A stretch of 64,000 nucleotides of DNA. It comes from Craurococcus roseus. GTDB lineage: Bacteria > Pseudomonadota > Alphaproteobacteria > Acetobacterales > Acetobacteraceae. Shown piece after piece: positions 25,239 to 33,839 of the stretch. The DNA is taken from contig NZ_BAAAFZ010000029.1 in the NCBI RefSeq assembly GCF_039523795.1, forward strand, positions 36,573 to 100,572, in the 5' to 3' direction. How positions within the stretch are numbered: the first letter of the stretch is position 1; every line of letters begins with the position of its first letter. Made by a program: the position numbers and the translations under genes. The notes beneath the pieces are model-generated. The model was not told the origin of the DNA. It did not search any database and worked only from the letters and a program-made list of their open reading frames with translations.

Positions 25239-25646
25239 ATGGAACGCCTCTTCACCGCCGTCGCCACCCGCATCGCCGGCTTCGCGGGCCAGCCCGAGGC
25301 CTTCGTCCTCGCGCTCGGCGCCATCGTCGTTTGGGGGCTGACGGGGCCGCTGTTCGGCTATTCCGACACGTGGCAGCTCGTGGTGAACACGGCCACCACC
25401 ATCGTCACCTTCCTCATGGTGTTCCTGATCCAGAATTCGCAGAACCGCGACGCCGCGGCGATGCAGGCCAAGCTCGACGAGCTGATCCGCGCCAGCGGCG
25501 AGGCGCGGAACCGCTTCATCGGCATCGAGCACCTGACGGAGCACGAGCTGCGCGAGATCCGAGAAGCCATCGAGCGGGAGGGCGGCGACGAAGCGAATGG
25601 GACGGTGCGCATCGACACGGTGGGCCGGCTGCTGGGCCGTCTCTAG
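25239..25646 (+). CDS. Low-affinity iron permease family protein
   Basis: A 135-residue membrane protein of the bacterial 'low affinity iron permease' family. ATG 25239 follows aggag at a slightly long spacing; upstream in-frame starts would add a Pro/Arg-rich shadow sequence. Seen: MERLFTAVATRIAGFAGQP, a first helix (AFVLALGAIVVWGLTGPLFG), the highly conserved YSDTWQLVVNTATTIVTFLM second helix and IQNSQNRDAAAMQAKLDELI, then a charged C-terminus. The family name comes from a yeast transporter. Real iron transport by the short bacterial proteins is not well established, so the function is tentative. Divergent from the Bug receptor pseudogene. Confidence 0.85.
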   Translation: MERLFTAVATRIAGFAGQPEAFVLALGAIVVWGLTGPLFGYSDTWQLVVNTATTIVTFLMVFLIQNSQNRDAAAMQAKLDELIRASGEARNRFIGIEHLTEHELREIREAIEREGGDEANGTVRIDTVGRLLGRL

Positions 25647-25651
25647 CCCGA

Positions 25652-26428
25652 TCAGGCGCCGGTCCAGCGCGGGGGCCGGCGGGCCAGGAAACTTTCGACG
25701 CCTTCGCGGAAGTCGGCGCTGGTGAAGCACATGGCGACCAGGTCGTCGCCGTCCACCGCGCGGGCGGCCAAGCGGAGGCGGCGCATCGCCTCCTTGGTGG
25801 CGCGGAGCGTCAGCGGCGCGTGGCCGGCCAGCGTCCGCGCCAGCTCCTCGGCGCGGGCCAGGAGCGCGGCGCGGTCCGGCAGCACCTCGGACAACAGGCC
25901 GATCGACCGGGCTTCCTCGGCGCCCACCAGCCGCGCGGTGTAGACGAGGTCGATCACCCGCGCCGGGCCGACCAGCGCCGCGAGGCGCGCGTAGTTCGCC
26001 ATGGACAGGCAGTTGCCGAGGGTCTTGGCGATGGGGAAGCCGATGCGGGCATCCGCCGTGCCGAGGCGCATGTCGCACACCGCGGCGATGGCGGCGCCCC
26101 CGCCGGTGCAAGCGCCTGCGATGGCGGCGACCGTGGGCTTCGGGCACTCCTCGATGGCCGTTAGCGCGCGGTCCACCCGCGCTTCGTAGGCCAGTGCGTC
26201 CTCGGCGGTGCGGAAATCCCTGAACTGGGAGATGTCGGTGCCGGCTGCGAACGCGCGGTCGCCGGCGCCGGTGACGATGAGGGCGCGCACGCCGGCATCG
26301 GACGCGATCTCGCCGCACAGCGCGGCCAGGCGCTCGTACATGGGGAAGGTGAGGGCGTTGCGCGCCTGCGGGCGGTTCAGGGTGGCGAAGCCGATGCCGT
26401 CGCGGACCTCGTAGAGCAGGTCTTCCAT
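25652..26428 (-). CDS. Enoyl-CoA hydratase/isomerase family protein
   Basis: A 258-residue crotonase-fold enzyme acting on acyl-CoA thioesters. The ATG at 26428 has aaggag 9 bases upstream. Seen: NRPQARNALTFPMYERL, the oxyanion-hole segment AFAAGTDISQF, the second oxyanion block AIAGACTGGGAAIAAVCDMR and IGFPIAKTLGNCLS. At the positions where classical enoyl-CoA hydratase has its two catalytic glutamates, the equivalents are not clear (the region around GNCLS lacks Glu), so simple hydration is doubtful. An isomerase, lyase or thioesterase-type role is possible. Divergent from the tartrate dehydratase gene; a shared catabolic role is a guess. Confidence 0.85.
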   Translation of the reverse strand: MEDLLYEVRDGIGFATLNRPQARNALTFPMYERLAALCGEIASDAGVRALIVTGAGDRAFAAGTDISQFRDFRTAEDALAYEARVDRALTAIEECPKPTVAAIAGACTGGGAAIAAVCDMRLGTADARIGFPIAKTLGNCLSMANYARLAALVGPARVIDLVYTARLVGAEEARSIGLLSEVLPDRAALLARAEELARTLAGHAPLTLRATKEAMRRLRLAARAVDGDDLVAMCFTSADFREGVESFLARRPPRWTGA

Positions 26429-26554
26429 GCGCGCGTCTCCTTCCGTTCCGGGCAGCCTAGGGGCGGGCGCCGCGGCGGCAACCCTCGCACCGCTTGACGC
26501 GCCAAGCGTCGCGGGGGAGCAAGCGGGCCTCGCGGACAGGGAAGGGCGGGCCCC

Positions 26555-27739
26555 ATGCGCATCGTCTCGGTGAAGGACGCGGTGGTGCCGATCAGCTCCG
26601 CCATCGCCAACGCCTACATAGACTTTTCCAAGATGACGGCGAGCGTGGTCGCCGTGACGGTGGAGGCCGGGGACGGCAAGCGCGCCACCGGCTTCGGCTT
26701 CAACAGCAACGGCCGCTACGCCCAACCCGGCCTGTTGCGCGAACGCTTCATCCCGCGCCTGCTCGAAGCGGGAGGCGACGCGCTCTTCCACGCCGACGGC
26801 GGACTCGAGCCCGCGGGCGCCTGGATGGCGATGATGCGGAACGAAAAGCCCGGCGGGCACGGCGACCGGAGCGTCGCGGTGGGCACGCTCGACATGGCGC
26901 TTTGGGACGCGGCGGCCAAGCTGGCCGGGGTGCCGCTGTGGCGGCTGCTGGCCGATCGGTTCCGCGGCGGGCAGGCGGACGAGGCGGCCTGGGTCTACGC
27001 CGCCGGCGGCTACTACCACCCGGGCAAGGGCACCGAAGGCTTGGTCGAGGAGATGAAGCGCTACCTCGGCCTCGGCTACTCGGTGGTGAAGATGAAGATC
27101 GGAGGCGCGCCCGGCAGCGCCATCAAGGACGCGCTGCGGGACGACGTGGCGCGGATCGAGGCGGTGCTGAAGCTGCTCGGCGGCGACGGCTCCCGCCTCT
27201 GCGTGGACGTGAACGGCCGCTTCGGCCTGCACGCGGCGCTGTCCTACGCCGCGGCGCTGACCCCCTACAAGCTCCGCTGGTACGATGAGCCGCTGGACCC
27301 GCTCGACTTCGCCACCCACGCGACCCTCGCGGAGCACTACGGCGGGCCGATCGCCACCGGCGAGAACCTGTTCTCCGCCGCCGACGCGCGCAACCTGGTC
27401 CGCCACGCCGGCCTCCGCCCGGACCGCGACGTGCTCCAGTTCGACCCGGCGCTGTCCTACGGCCTGGTGGAGTACATCCGCATCCTGAACGTGCTGCAAA
27501 CCCACGGCTGGTCGCCGCGGCGCTGCGTGCCGCACGGCGGGCACCAGTTCGCGCTCAACATCGCGGTGGGCCTGGGCCTCGGCGGCAACGAGAGCTACCC
27601 GGAGGTCTTCGCGCCCTTCGGCGGCTTCGCGGACGACACGCCGGTCCAGGACAGCCGCGTGCGCCTGCCTGGCATCCCCGGCATCGGCTTCGAGGGCAAG
27701 TCCGACCTCTACGCCGTCCTCCAAGGCTTGGCGGAATAA
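26555..27739 (+). CDS. tarD: D(-)-tartrate dehydratase (enolase superfamily)
   Basis: Mandelate racemase/muconate lactonizing enzyme-type protein, 394 residues, expected to dehydrate D-tartrate to oxaloacetate with Mg2+. It matches the characterised Bradyrhizobium D-tartrate dehydratase closely, as far as I can recall that sequence. Matching blocks include SSAIANAYIDFSKMTAS, GFGFNSNGRYAQPGL, RNEKPGGHGDRSVAVGT, VYAAGGYYHPGKG, the catalytic VKMKIGG lysine, metal ligands in DVNGRFGL, WYDEPLDPLD and ATGENLF, RPDRDVLQFDPALSYG, and the catalytic His in CVPHGGHQFALNIA. ATG 26555 is in good agreement with the family start. Adjacent to a divergent crotonase gene and near a Bug-type receptor, which together suggest an organic-acid catabolic patch. 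Confidence 0.92.
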   Translation: MRIVSVKDAVVPISSAIANAYIDFSKMTASVVAVTVEAGDGKRATGFGFNSNGRYAQPGLLRERFIPRLLEAGGDALFHADGGLEPAGAWMAMMRNEKPGGHGDRSVAVGTLDMALWDAAAKLAGVPLWRLLADRFRGGQADEAAWVYAAGGYYHPGKGTEGLVEEMKRYLGLGYSVVKMKIGGAPGSAIKDALRDDVARIEAVLKLLGGDGSRLCVDVNGRFGLHAALSYAAALTPYKLRWYDEPLDPLDFATHATLAEHYGGPIATGENLFSAADARNLVRHAGLRPDRDVLQFDPALSYGLVEYIRILNVLQTHGWSPRRCVPHGGHQFALNIAVGLGLGGNESYPEVFAPFGGFADDTPVQDSRVRLPGIPGIGFEGKSDLYAVLQGLAE

Positions 27740-27751
27740 GGCGCGGCCGCC

Positions 27752-28516
27752 TCACACGGCGATGCGCGCCGGCTCGAGGCTGGCGTAAACGTCGCCCGAA
27801 TTCGCTTCGGCGGGCAGCGCCGCGATCCAGGCGGCCATCTCGTCCGCGCCGCAAGGCGCCCGGCGGGCTAAGGCCATGCCCTCGCCGAGGCAGGCGTTGA
27901 AGGCGCGGAAGCCGAGCGCGGGCAGCCGGCGCAGGCAGGCGAATGCCACCTCGCGCTGGATGGTGGTGAATTCGAAGGACAAGGCGCGCGGCGGGACGGA
28001 AAGGCCGGCCAGCGCCTCGGCTTCGAAGCCTTCCACGTCGAGCTTGACGAATTGCGGGCGGCCGTGCGCGGCGGCGAGCGCGTCCAGCGTGGTGACGGGG
28101 CAGGGGACGGCCGCGTCCCACCGCTGTTCTTCCCAGCCCGGCGCGTCCGCGGCCGCCGCCATGAAGCCGGGGCTTGCGCTGGCGACGGTCGGGTTGGCGG
28201 TGTTGAGCCGCAGCACCGCTTCGCCGCCCGGCTCGGCCCCGACCACGGCGGCCACGCGGGCCACCCCCGGATCGCCGCGGAACAGCATCCGCAGCAGGCG
28301 GTCGAGGCGGGGCTGCGGCTCCACGCAGACCACGCGGGCGCCGAGGCGGCGGAAGCTCGCGGCGCGGTCGCCGACATGCGCGCCGACGTCGAAGGCGAGG
28401 TCGCCGGGGTCGAGGAAGCGGCGGTGGAAGGCGTCCAGCGCCGCGGCGCGGCCCGGGGCGTGGTAGGTGCGGAGGCTGCGCCCGATGCCCTTCGCGGCGG
28501 CCGTGGCGGTGCTCAA
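27752..28516 (-). CDS. FkbM family methyltransferase
   Basis: A 254-residue SAM-dependent methyltransferase. It starts at a TTG (28516) that overlaps the TGA stop of the VOC gene (TTGA). Seen: LAFDVGAHVGDRAASFRRLG (SAM-binding Gly-rich loop), VVCVEPQPRLDRLL (acidic residue of motif II), TLDALAAAHGRPQFVKLDVEGFEAEALAG (the FkbM hallmark KxDVEGxE), and a C-terminal LSFEFTTIQRE. FkbM enzymes usually O-methylate sugars or small molecules. The coupled GST and VOC genes give no clear substrate. Because no ATG precedes the conserved core, TTG is the best start; tight overlap supports translational coupling. Confidence 0.85.
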   Translation of the reverse strand: MSTATAAAKGIGRSLRTYHAPGRAAALDAFHRRFLDPGDLAFDVGAHVGDRAASFRRLGARVVCVEPQPRLDRLLRMLFRGDPGVARVAAVVGAEPGGEAVLRLNTANPTVASASPGFMAAAADAPGWEEQRWDAAVPCPVTTLDALAAAHGRPQFVKLDVEGFEAEALAGLSVPPRALSFEFTTIQREVAFACLRRLPALGFRAFNACLGEGMALARRAPCGADEMAAWIAALPAEANSGDVYASLEPARIAV

Positions 28517-29400
28517 CCGGTGAACACCAGCGCCGCGCCGCCGGCCAGGCCGGGCGGCACCATCGGCCCCTCCGGCGCTTCCACGACCGGCAGCCCCGCC
28601 AGCGCGCGGCGGGCCGCGGCGGTGCCGTCCTCGGTGCGGACCGTCATGCCGACGATGCTCGGGAGGGCCGGCGGGGCCACGCCGGGGAACAGCCGCGGCA
28701 CGGCGGTAGGCGGGAGCACGCGGAGGGTGGTCGGCATCGCCGGGGAGCGCGGACCGGCGGCCCCGGCGGCGCCGGGCAGCGTCAGGCGGAAGCCGCCGAG
28801 CGGGTCCGGCCGCACCGGCAGGCCGGCCAGGCGCGAGAGCCGGGAGGCGGTGTCCGCGGGCTCGGCGGCGGCCAGCACGACGCCTTCGAGCGCCACGGCG
28901 CCGTTGGCGTGCGCCATCCAGCGGTCCTGCCACACCAGTTCCGGCGTCAGGTGGCGGATGAGCTGCAGCCTGCCCTCCGGCGCGTCGGGCAGCGGCAGGC
29001 GGGCGAAGCGCGCGACGGGACCGCCGGGTTCCACCGGGCGCTCCAGGTACGCCACGCCCGGGATGGTGGCGCCGCCGCGGCGCAGCCGTTCGAGATTGGC
29101 AGCCTCGTCGCCCATCGCCAGCGCGACGATGTGCGCCCCGGCGTAGCGCGACAGCCAACCGTTCAGCCCGTTGTCGAAGCGCGCCGGGTCGAGGACGGCG
29201 ATCAGCTCGATGTAGCCGTGCCGCAGGAAGGCGCAGCGGTTGCCGGTGCCGTAGGGCTCCACCGGGAGGTCCGGCGCCCGGCGGCCGCTCTGCCGCGCCA
29301 CGGGAGTGAGGGTGAAGCCCAGGCGCTCGTAAGCGGCGGCGAGCGGCGCGAGGTCGCGCGCCGCGACGCCCACATGGTCGAGCGCGAGGGCGGTGCTCAA
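28513..29400 (-). CDS. VOC superfamily (glyoxalase-like) protein
   Basis: A 295-residue protein of the vicinal oxygen chelate superfamily, glyoxalase-like domain group. It starts at TTG 29400, overlapping the GST stop as TTGA. Seen: ALDHVGVAARDLAPLAAAYERLGFTLTP at the N-terminus (first beta-alpha-beta unit, with His8 a possible metal ligand), NRCAFLRHGYIELIAVLDP, a middle part with QLIRHLTPELVWQ and a C-terminal half with a second, weaker repeat of the fold. Proteins of this size in the group often have two modules, one catalytic. Metal-dependent activity on a small molecule is likely but the substrate is unknown. Middle gene of a GST-VOC-FkbM operon. Confidence 0.8.
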   Translation of the reverse strand: MSTALALDHVGVAARDLAPLAAAYERLGFTLTPVARQSGRRAPDLPVEPYGTGNRCAFLRHGYIELIAVLDPARFDNGLNGWLSRYAGAHIVALAMGDEAANLERLRRGGATIPGVAYLERPVEPGGPVARFARLPLPDAPEGRLQLIRHLTPELVWQDRWMAHANGAVALEGVVLAAAEPADTASRLSRLAGLPVRPDPLGGFRLTLPGAAGAAGPRSPAMPTTLRVLPPTAVPRLFPGVAPPALPSIVGMTVRTEDGTAAARRALAGLPVVEAPEGPMVPPGLAGGAALVFTG

Positions 29401-30071
29401 GGGCCCGGGGTCTCGTAGGCCGGGACGCGCCACGCCTCCGGTTCGGCCAGCGCCTCCGCGTACCAGCGGTCCACCAGCGGGTGGGCGCGCACCGCATCGA
29501 CATAGGCCCGGCTGCGCGCCGTGATCTCCGGTTTCCAGGTGAGGAAGCGACCGGCCACGGGGGCGAACATGGCGTCGGCTAGAGTGAAGTCGCGGCCGAA
29601 CAGGAACGGGCCGCCATGCGCGCCCAATGCCTCGGCCCAAGCGGCTTCGATGCGGGCTATGTCGGCCAGGGCTTCCGGGGTGCGGCCGGCGCAGGGGAAT
29701 TCCCGCCCCGCGTTGAAGAACATGGCCGAGCGCAGGCCGCGGAAGCCCGCGTGCATTTCGCTGGCGAGGCTGCGGGCGTGGGCGCGTGCGGGGCGGTCGG
29801 CGGGCCACAGGCCGGGCGCTCGCTCGGCGCAGTACTCGCAGATGGCGAGACTCTCCCACACGCGCGCGCCTTCGTGCTCCAGGAAGGGCACCAAGCCGGC
29901 CGGCGTGGCGGCCTTCACCGCGGGCGTGTTGCCGGTGCCGTCGATCGGGATCACCACCTCCTCGACGTCCAGCCCCGCCAAGCGCACCGCTAGCCAGCCG
30001 CGCAGGCTCCAGGAGGACGTGCGCTTGCTGCCTATCACCAGCGTGCCCTTCGCCACAGGCGCTTGCGTCAT
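29397..30071 (-). CDS. Glutathione S-transferase family protein
   Basis: A 224-residue cytosolic GST. The N-terminal thioredoxin-like domain shows LVIGSKRTSSWSLRGWLAVRLAGL (Ser/Thr near residue 18-20 as possible catalytic side chain), the cis-proline segment AGLVPFLEHEG, and the glutathione-contact ESLAICEYCAE. The C-terminal helical domain includes FTLADAMFAPVAGRFLTW with the N-capping-box Asp. First gene of an operon with VOC and FkbM genes, which it joins by a TTGA overlap. Divergent from the histidine kinase gene, with about 90 bases between. Role in detoxification or in a specific conjugation step is not determined. Confidence 0.92.
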   Translation of the reverse strand: MTQAPVAKGTLVIGSKRTSSWSLRGWLAVRLAGLDVEEVVIPIDGTGNTPAVKAATPAGLVPFLEHEGARVWESLAICEYCAERAPGLWPADRPARAHARSLASEMHAGFRGLRSAMFFNAGREFPCAGRTPEALADIARIEAAWAEALGAHGGPFLFGRDFTLADAMFAPVAGRFLTWKPEITARSRAYVDAVRAHPLVDRWYAEALAEPEAWRVPAYETPGP

Positions 30072-30163
30072 CGTGATGGAACCTTTCCCGCGCTACTCCA
30101 GCATGGCATGAAGCCAAGCGTCGCCCAACCCCTGCCCGGGCCGATGCGGAGTGCCGAACACCC

Positions 30164-31357
30164 ATGTATCCAGGCGAGGGCGCCACCACGCCGAGCCCGG
30201 CCGGCGACTCGCCCGACGAGTTGCGGCTGCGCGCCAAGCAAGGCGAGCTGATCGGCGAGTTCAGCCGCATGGCGCTCTCCGGCACAAGCTTCGACGACCT
30301 GCTCGCAGCCGCCGCCCGCATCGCGTCCGACGGCCTGGGCGCGCCGCTCGCCAAGGTGCTGCAATACATGCCGGGCGAAGACACGCTGCTGGTGCGGGCC
30401 GGCGTCGGCTGGCGGCCCGGCGTGGTGGGCCACGCGCGGCTCGCAGGGGACCTGGGCAGCCCGGCGGGCTATGCGCTCAAGACAGGTGCCCCCGTCATCT
30501 CCAACCACCTTTCCACGGAAGACCGCTTCCGCACCCCGGCGCTGATGGTCGAGCACGGCGCCCGCCGCGCCGTGAACGTGGTGGTCCGCGGCCAGCGCGC
30601 GCCTTTTGGCGTCTTGGAGGCCGACGGCCGCGACCCCGGCCAATTCTCCCGGCGGGACGTCGTGTTCATGGAGGCGCTGGCCGGCGTGCTAGGTTTGGCG
30701 ATCGAGCGCGAGGCGGACGCGGCGCAGCGGGAAGCGCTGCTGCGTGACAAGGACCTGCTGATGCAGGAGGTCCACCACCGGGTCCGCAACTCGCTCTTCC
30801 TGGTGCAAAGCCTGCTCCGCCAGCAGATCCGCGCTGCCACGGCGCCCGAGGTGCGCGACGAGCTGGAGCAGGCGATCCGCCGCGTGTCATCGATCGCCGC
30901 TGTGCATCGCCAGCTCTACAGCGGGGGCAGCCTCGGCCGCATAGCGGCAGCGGAGTACCTCGGCCCGCTGCTCCGCGACATGGCCGCGTCTTCCCCGGAG
31001 CGGCCCGTCCGGCTGGACGCGCCGCCTTCGCTCGCTTGGAGCGCGGACCGCGCCACCACCTGTGGGCTGGTGGTTACGGAGCTGGTGCTCAACGCGCTGA
31101 AGTACGGCCGCGGCACCGTCACCGTGCGGGTCGAGCCGGGCCCGGACGAGGCGGACAGCATAGCCGTGGAGGACGAGGGGCCGGGGCCGCCGGCCGGCTT
31201 CGATCCGGCGGCGTCCACGGGCCTGGGGATGCGGATTTTGCGGGCGCTGCTGCGGGGCGGCATCGAACTGGACCGTTCGGCGCCGAACGCGCGCTTCGTC
31301 GCCCGCCTGCCCTCGGCCCGCGCCGCGCCCGATCCCGGCCAGCCGCCCACGGCTTGA
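30164..31357 (+). CDS. GAF-domain sensor histidine kinase (HWE/HisKA_2 type)
   Basis: A 397-residue cytosolic sensor kinase. An N-terminal GAF domain (about residues 25-180) carries RAGVGWRPG, YALKTGAPVISNHLS and FGVLEADGR. It is followed by a HisKA_2 dimerisation/phosphoacceptor helix with LMQEVHHRVRNSLFLVQSLL (His204/205). The ATPase domain has the N-box TELVLNALKYG, a G1-like EDEGPGPP and TGLGMRILRALL. No membrane segment is seen, so it senses a cytosolic signal; the GAF type suggests light, redox or a small ligand, but no bilin or haem cysteine can be assigned. No response regulator is adjacent, so this is an orphan kinase in the window. Such kinases feed the general stress response in many alphaproteobacteria. 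Confidence 0.9.
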   Translation: MYPGEGATTPSPAGDSPDELRLRAKQGELIGEFSRMALSGTSFDDLLAAAARIASDGLGAPLAKVLQYMPGEDTLLVRAGVGWRPGVVGHARLAGDLGSPAGYALKTGAPVISNHLSTEDRFRTPALMVEHGARRAVNVVVRGQRAPFGVLEADGRDPGQFSRRDVVFMEALAGVLGLAIEREADAAQREALLRDKDLLMQEVHHRVRNSLFLVQSLLRQQIRAATAPEVRDELEQAIRRVSSIAAVHRQLYSGGSLGRIAAAEYLGPLLRDMAASSPERPVRLDAPPSLAWSADRATTCGLVVTELVLNALKYGRGTVTVRVEPGPDEADSIAVEDEGPGPPAGFDPAASTGLGMRILRALLRGGIELDRSAPNARFVARLPSARAAPDPGQPPTA

Positions 31358-31414
31358 TCGGGCGGGGAGGCCGGTGTTCCTTGCCGGGGACCCCGCCCCG
31401 GAGCCCGACCCGCG

Positions 31415-32743
31415 ATGAACGAGATGGCCGTGCCGCGTCCGAACAACCTGGACGCCTTCTGGATGCCCTACACGGACAACCGGTACTTCAAGGCGAACCC
31501 CCGGATGCTCGCGCGGGCAGAGGGCATGTCCTACTTCACGCCGGAAGGCCGGGAGGTGCTGGACGCCACGGCGGGCCTCTGGTGCTGCAACGCCGGGCAC
31601 GGGCGCCGCGAGATCACCGAGGCTATCCAGCGCCAGGCGGCGGTGCTGGACTTCGCGCCCACCTTCCAGCTCGGCCACCCCCTGGCCTTCGAGGCGGCGG
31701 CGCGCCTGGCGGAGATCCTGCCGGACGGGCTGGACCGCGTGTTCTGGACCAACTCCGGCAGCGAGAGCGCCGACACCGCGCTCAAGATCGCGCTCGCCTA
31801 CCACAAGGCGCGGGGCGAGGGCGGGCGCACGCGGTTGATCGGGCGGGAGCGCGGCTACCACGGGGTGGGCTTCGGCGGCATGTCGGTGGGCGGCATCGGC
31901 CCGAACCGCAAGCAGTTCGGCGCCTTGCTCCCCTACGTGGACCACCTGCCGCACACCCACGGCATCGAAGCGAACCGCTGGAGCCGCGGCCAACCCGGGG
32001 AAGGCGCGTCCCGCGCCGATGCGCTGGAAGCCCTGGTGGCGTTGCACGGGGCGGAAACGATCGCCGCCGTGATGGTGGAGCCGGTGGCGGGCTCCACGGG
32101 CGTGCTGCCGCCGCCGCGCGGCTACCTGGAGCGCCTGCGCGAGATCTGCACCAAGCACGGCATCCTGCTGGTCTTCGACGAGGTCATCACCGGCTTCGGC
32201 CGCCTCGGCACGCCCTTCGGCGCGGAGCGCCTCGGCGTGGTGCCGGACATCATGACCATGGCCAAGGGCCTCACCAACGCCGCGGTGCCCATGGGCGCGG
32301 TCGCTGCGAAGGACGAGGTGTACCGCGCCGTGGTGGAGGGCTCCCCGGGCGGCATCGAGCTGTTCCACGGCTACACCTACTCCGGCCACCCGCTGGCGGC
32401 GGCGGCGGCCATCGCCACCATGGAACTGCACCGGAGCGAGGACCTGCCGGGCCGGGCGAAGGCGATCGAAGGCGAGTGGCAGGAGGCGGCGCACGCCATG
32501 CGCGGCCTGCCGCACGTGACCGATGTGCGCGACTGCGGCCTGATCGCCGGCATCGAGATGGAGCCGCGCCCGGGCGCCCCCGGGCAGCGGGCGCTCGACG
32601 TGTTCCGGCGCTGCTTCGACGACGGCGTGCTGGTCCGCGTCACCGGCGACATCGTGGCCCTCTCCCCGCCGCTCATCGTGGAAAAGCCGCACATGGAGCG
32701 CATCTTCGGCACGCTGTCGGACGCGATCCGGGCGGCGGCATAG
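31415..32743 (+). CDS. Omega-amino acid:pyruvate aminotransferase family protein
   Basis: A 442-residue class III (fold-type I) PLP aminotransferase. Seen: FWMPYTDNRYFKANPRM at the start, a hallmark of the beta-alanine/omega-amino acid:pyruvate transaminases, then GLWCCNAGHGR, FWTNSGSESADTALKIAL, RGYHGVGFGGMSVGGI, VEPVAGSTGVLPPP, the FDEVITGFGRLG aspartate and the PLP lysine in TMAKGLTNAAVPMG. It most likely moves the terminal amino group of an omega-amino acid to pyruvate. Follows the kinase gene by 57 bases on the same strand. The COG0523 GTPase begins 110 bases later, so this may be a loose operon. Confidence 0.92.
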   Translation: MNEMAVPRPNNLDAFWMPYTDNRYFKANPRMLARAEGMSYFTPEGREVLDATAGLWCCNAGHGRREITEAIQRQAAVLDFAPTFQLGHPLAFEAAARLAEILPDGLDRVFWTNSGSESADTALKIALAYHKARGEGGRTRLIGRERGYHGVGFGGMSVGGIGPNRKQFGALLPYVDHLPHTHGIEANRWSRGQPGEGASRADALEALVALHGAETIAAVMVEPVAGSTGVLPPPRGYLERLREICTKHGILLVFDEVITGFGRLGTPFGAERLGVVPDIMTMAKGLTNAAVPMGAVAAKDEVYRAVVEGSPGGIELFHGYTYSGHPLAAAAAIATMELHRSEDLPGRAKAIEGEWQEAAHAMRGLPHVTDVRDCGLIAGIEMEPRPGAPGQRALDVFRRCFDDGVLVRVTGDIVALSPPLIVEKPHMERIFGTLSDAIRAAA

Positions 32744-32852
32744 CGCCAGGGGAAGCCTGCAACGGCAGCCCCCCGCCCCGGCTTTGCCGGGGATGGCGCC
32801 CGACCCATATTGCGCGCCGGACCCCCATCACCGCCTTCGCGGAGCGCCACCG

Positions 32853-33839
32853 ATGCCCGAAGCCACCCCCGTGCCCGTCACCGTGCTCACCGGCTACCTC
32901 GGCGCCGGCAAGACCACGCTCTTGAACCGCATCCTGTCCGAGAACCACGGCAAGAAGTTCGCCGTGGTGATCAACGAGTTCGGGGAGCTGGGCGTGGACA
33001 ACGACCTCGTGGTGGACGCCGACGAGGAGGTGTTCGAGATGAACAACGGCTGCATCTGCTGCACCGTGCGCGGCGACCTCATCCGCATCATCGGCGGCCT
33101 GATGAAGCGCAAGGGCGACCTCGACGGCATCATCATCGAGACGACGGGCCTGGCCGATCCGGCGCCGGTGGCGCAGACCTTCTTCGTGGACGAGGACGTG
33201 AAGGCCCGCACCCGGCTCGACGCCATCGTGACGGTGGTGGACGCCAAGAACCTGCCGGCGCGCCTGGCCGACTCGAAGGAGGCGGAGGAGCAGATCGCCT
33301 TCGCCGACATCGTGCTGCTGAACAAGATGGACCTCGTCTCGCCCGAGGAGGCGGCTGAGGTCGAGCGCCGCATCCGCGCCATCAACCCGCAGGTGGAGAT
33401 CCGCCGCAGCACCAAGTCGGACGTGCCGCTCGACGCCGTGCTCGGCCGCGACGCCTTCAATCTCGCCCGCATCCTGGAGCGCGAGCCGGAATTCCTCTCC
33501 GGCGAGGACGACCACGAGCACGACAGCGAGATCCAGTCGCTCTCCTTCGAGGCCAAGCGCCCGATCGACCCTGAGAAGTTCAACGCCTGGATCAGCGGGC
33601 TGCTGGCGCAGAAGGGCCAGGACCTGCTGCGGACCAAGGGCATCCTGCACTACCGTGGCGACGACCGCCGCTTCGCGTTCCAGGCCGTGCACATGATGGC
33701 CGACGGCGACTTCATCGGCCCGTGGAAAGAGGGCGACCCGCGCCGCTCCAAGATCGTCTTCATCGGCCGCGACTTGAACCGCCCGCAACTCCGCCGCGGC
33801 TTCGAGTCCTGCCAAGCCGAGGAAACCGCGGCGGCATGA
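32853..33839 (+). CDS. COG0523/CobW-family GTPase (metal chaperone)
   Basis: A 328-residue G3E-family GTPase predicted to deliver or insert a metal, often zinc, into client proteins. Seen: Walker A GYLGAGKTTLLNR, the metal-binding CxCC motif in NNGCICCTVRGDL, ETTGLADP (Walker B/switch), the guanine-specificity LLNKMDLV, a His/Asp/Glu-rich loop DDHEHDSE and a C-terminal CobW_C domain ending near RRGFESCQA. The start at 32853 fits the family N-terminus. The stop overlaps the next ATG (ATGA), so it is translationally coupled to a WD40 gene, a pairing I recall as common in alphaproteobacteria. True CobW (cobalt) function is unlikely without cobalamin genes nearby. Confidence 0.93.
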   Translation: MPEATPVPVTVLTGYLGAGKTTLLNRILSENHGKKFAVVINEFGELGVDNDLVVDADEEVFEMNNGCICCTVRGDLIRIIGGLMKRKGDLDGIIIETTGLADPAPVAQTFFVDEDVKARTRLDAIVTVVDAKNLPARLADSKEAEEQIAFADIVLLNKMDLVSPEEAAEVERRIRAINPQVEIRRSTKSDVPLDAVLGRDAFNLARILEREPEFLSGEDDHEHDSEIQSLSFEAKRPIDPEKFNAWISGLLAQKGQDLLRTKGILHYRGDDRRFAFQAVHMMADGDFIGPWKEGDPRRSKIVFIGRDLNRPQLRRGFESCQAEETAAA

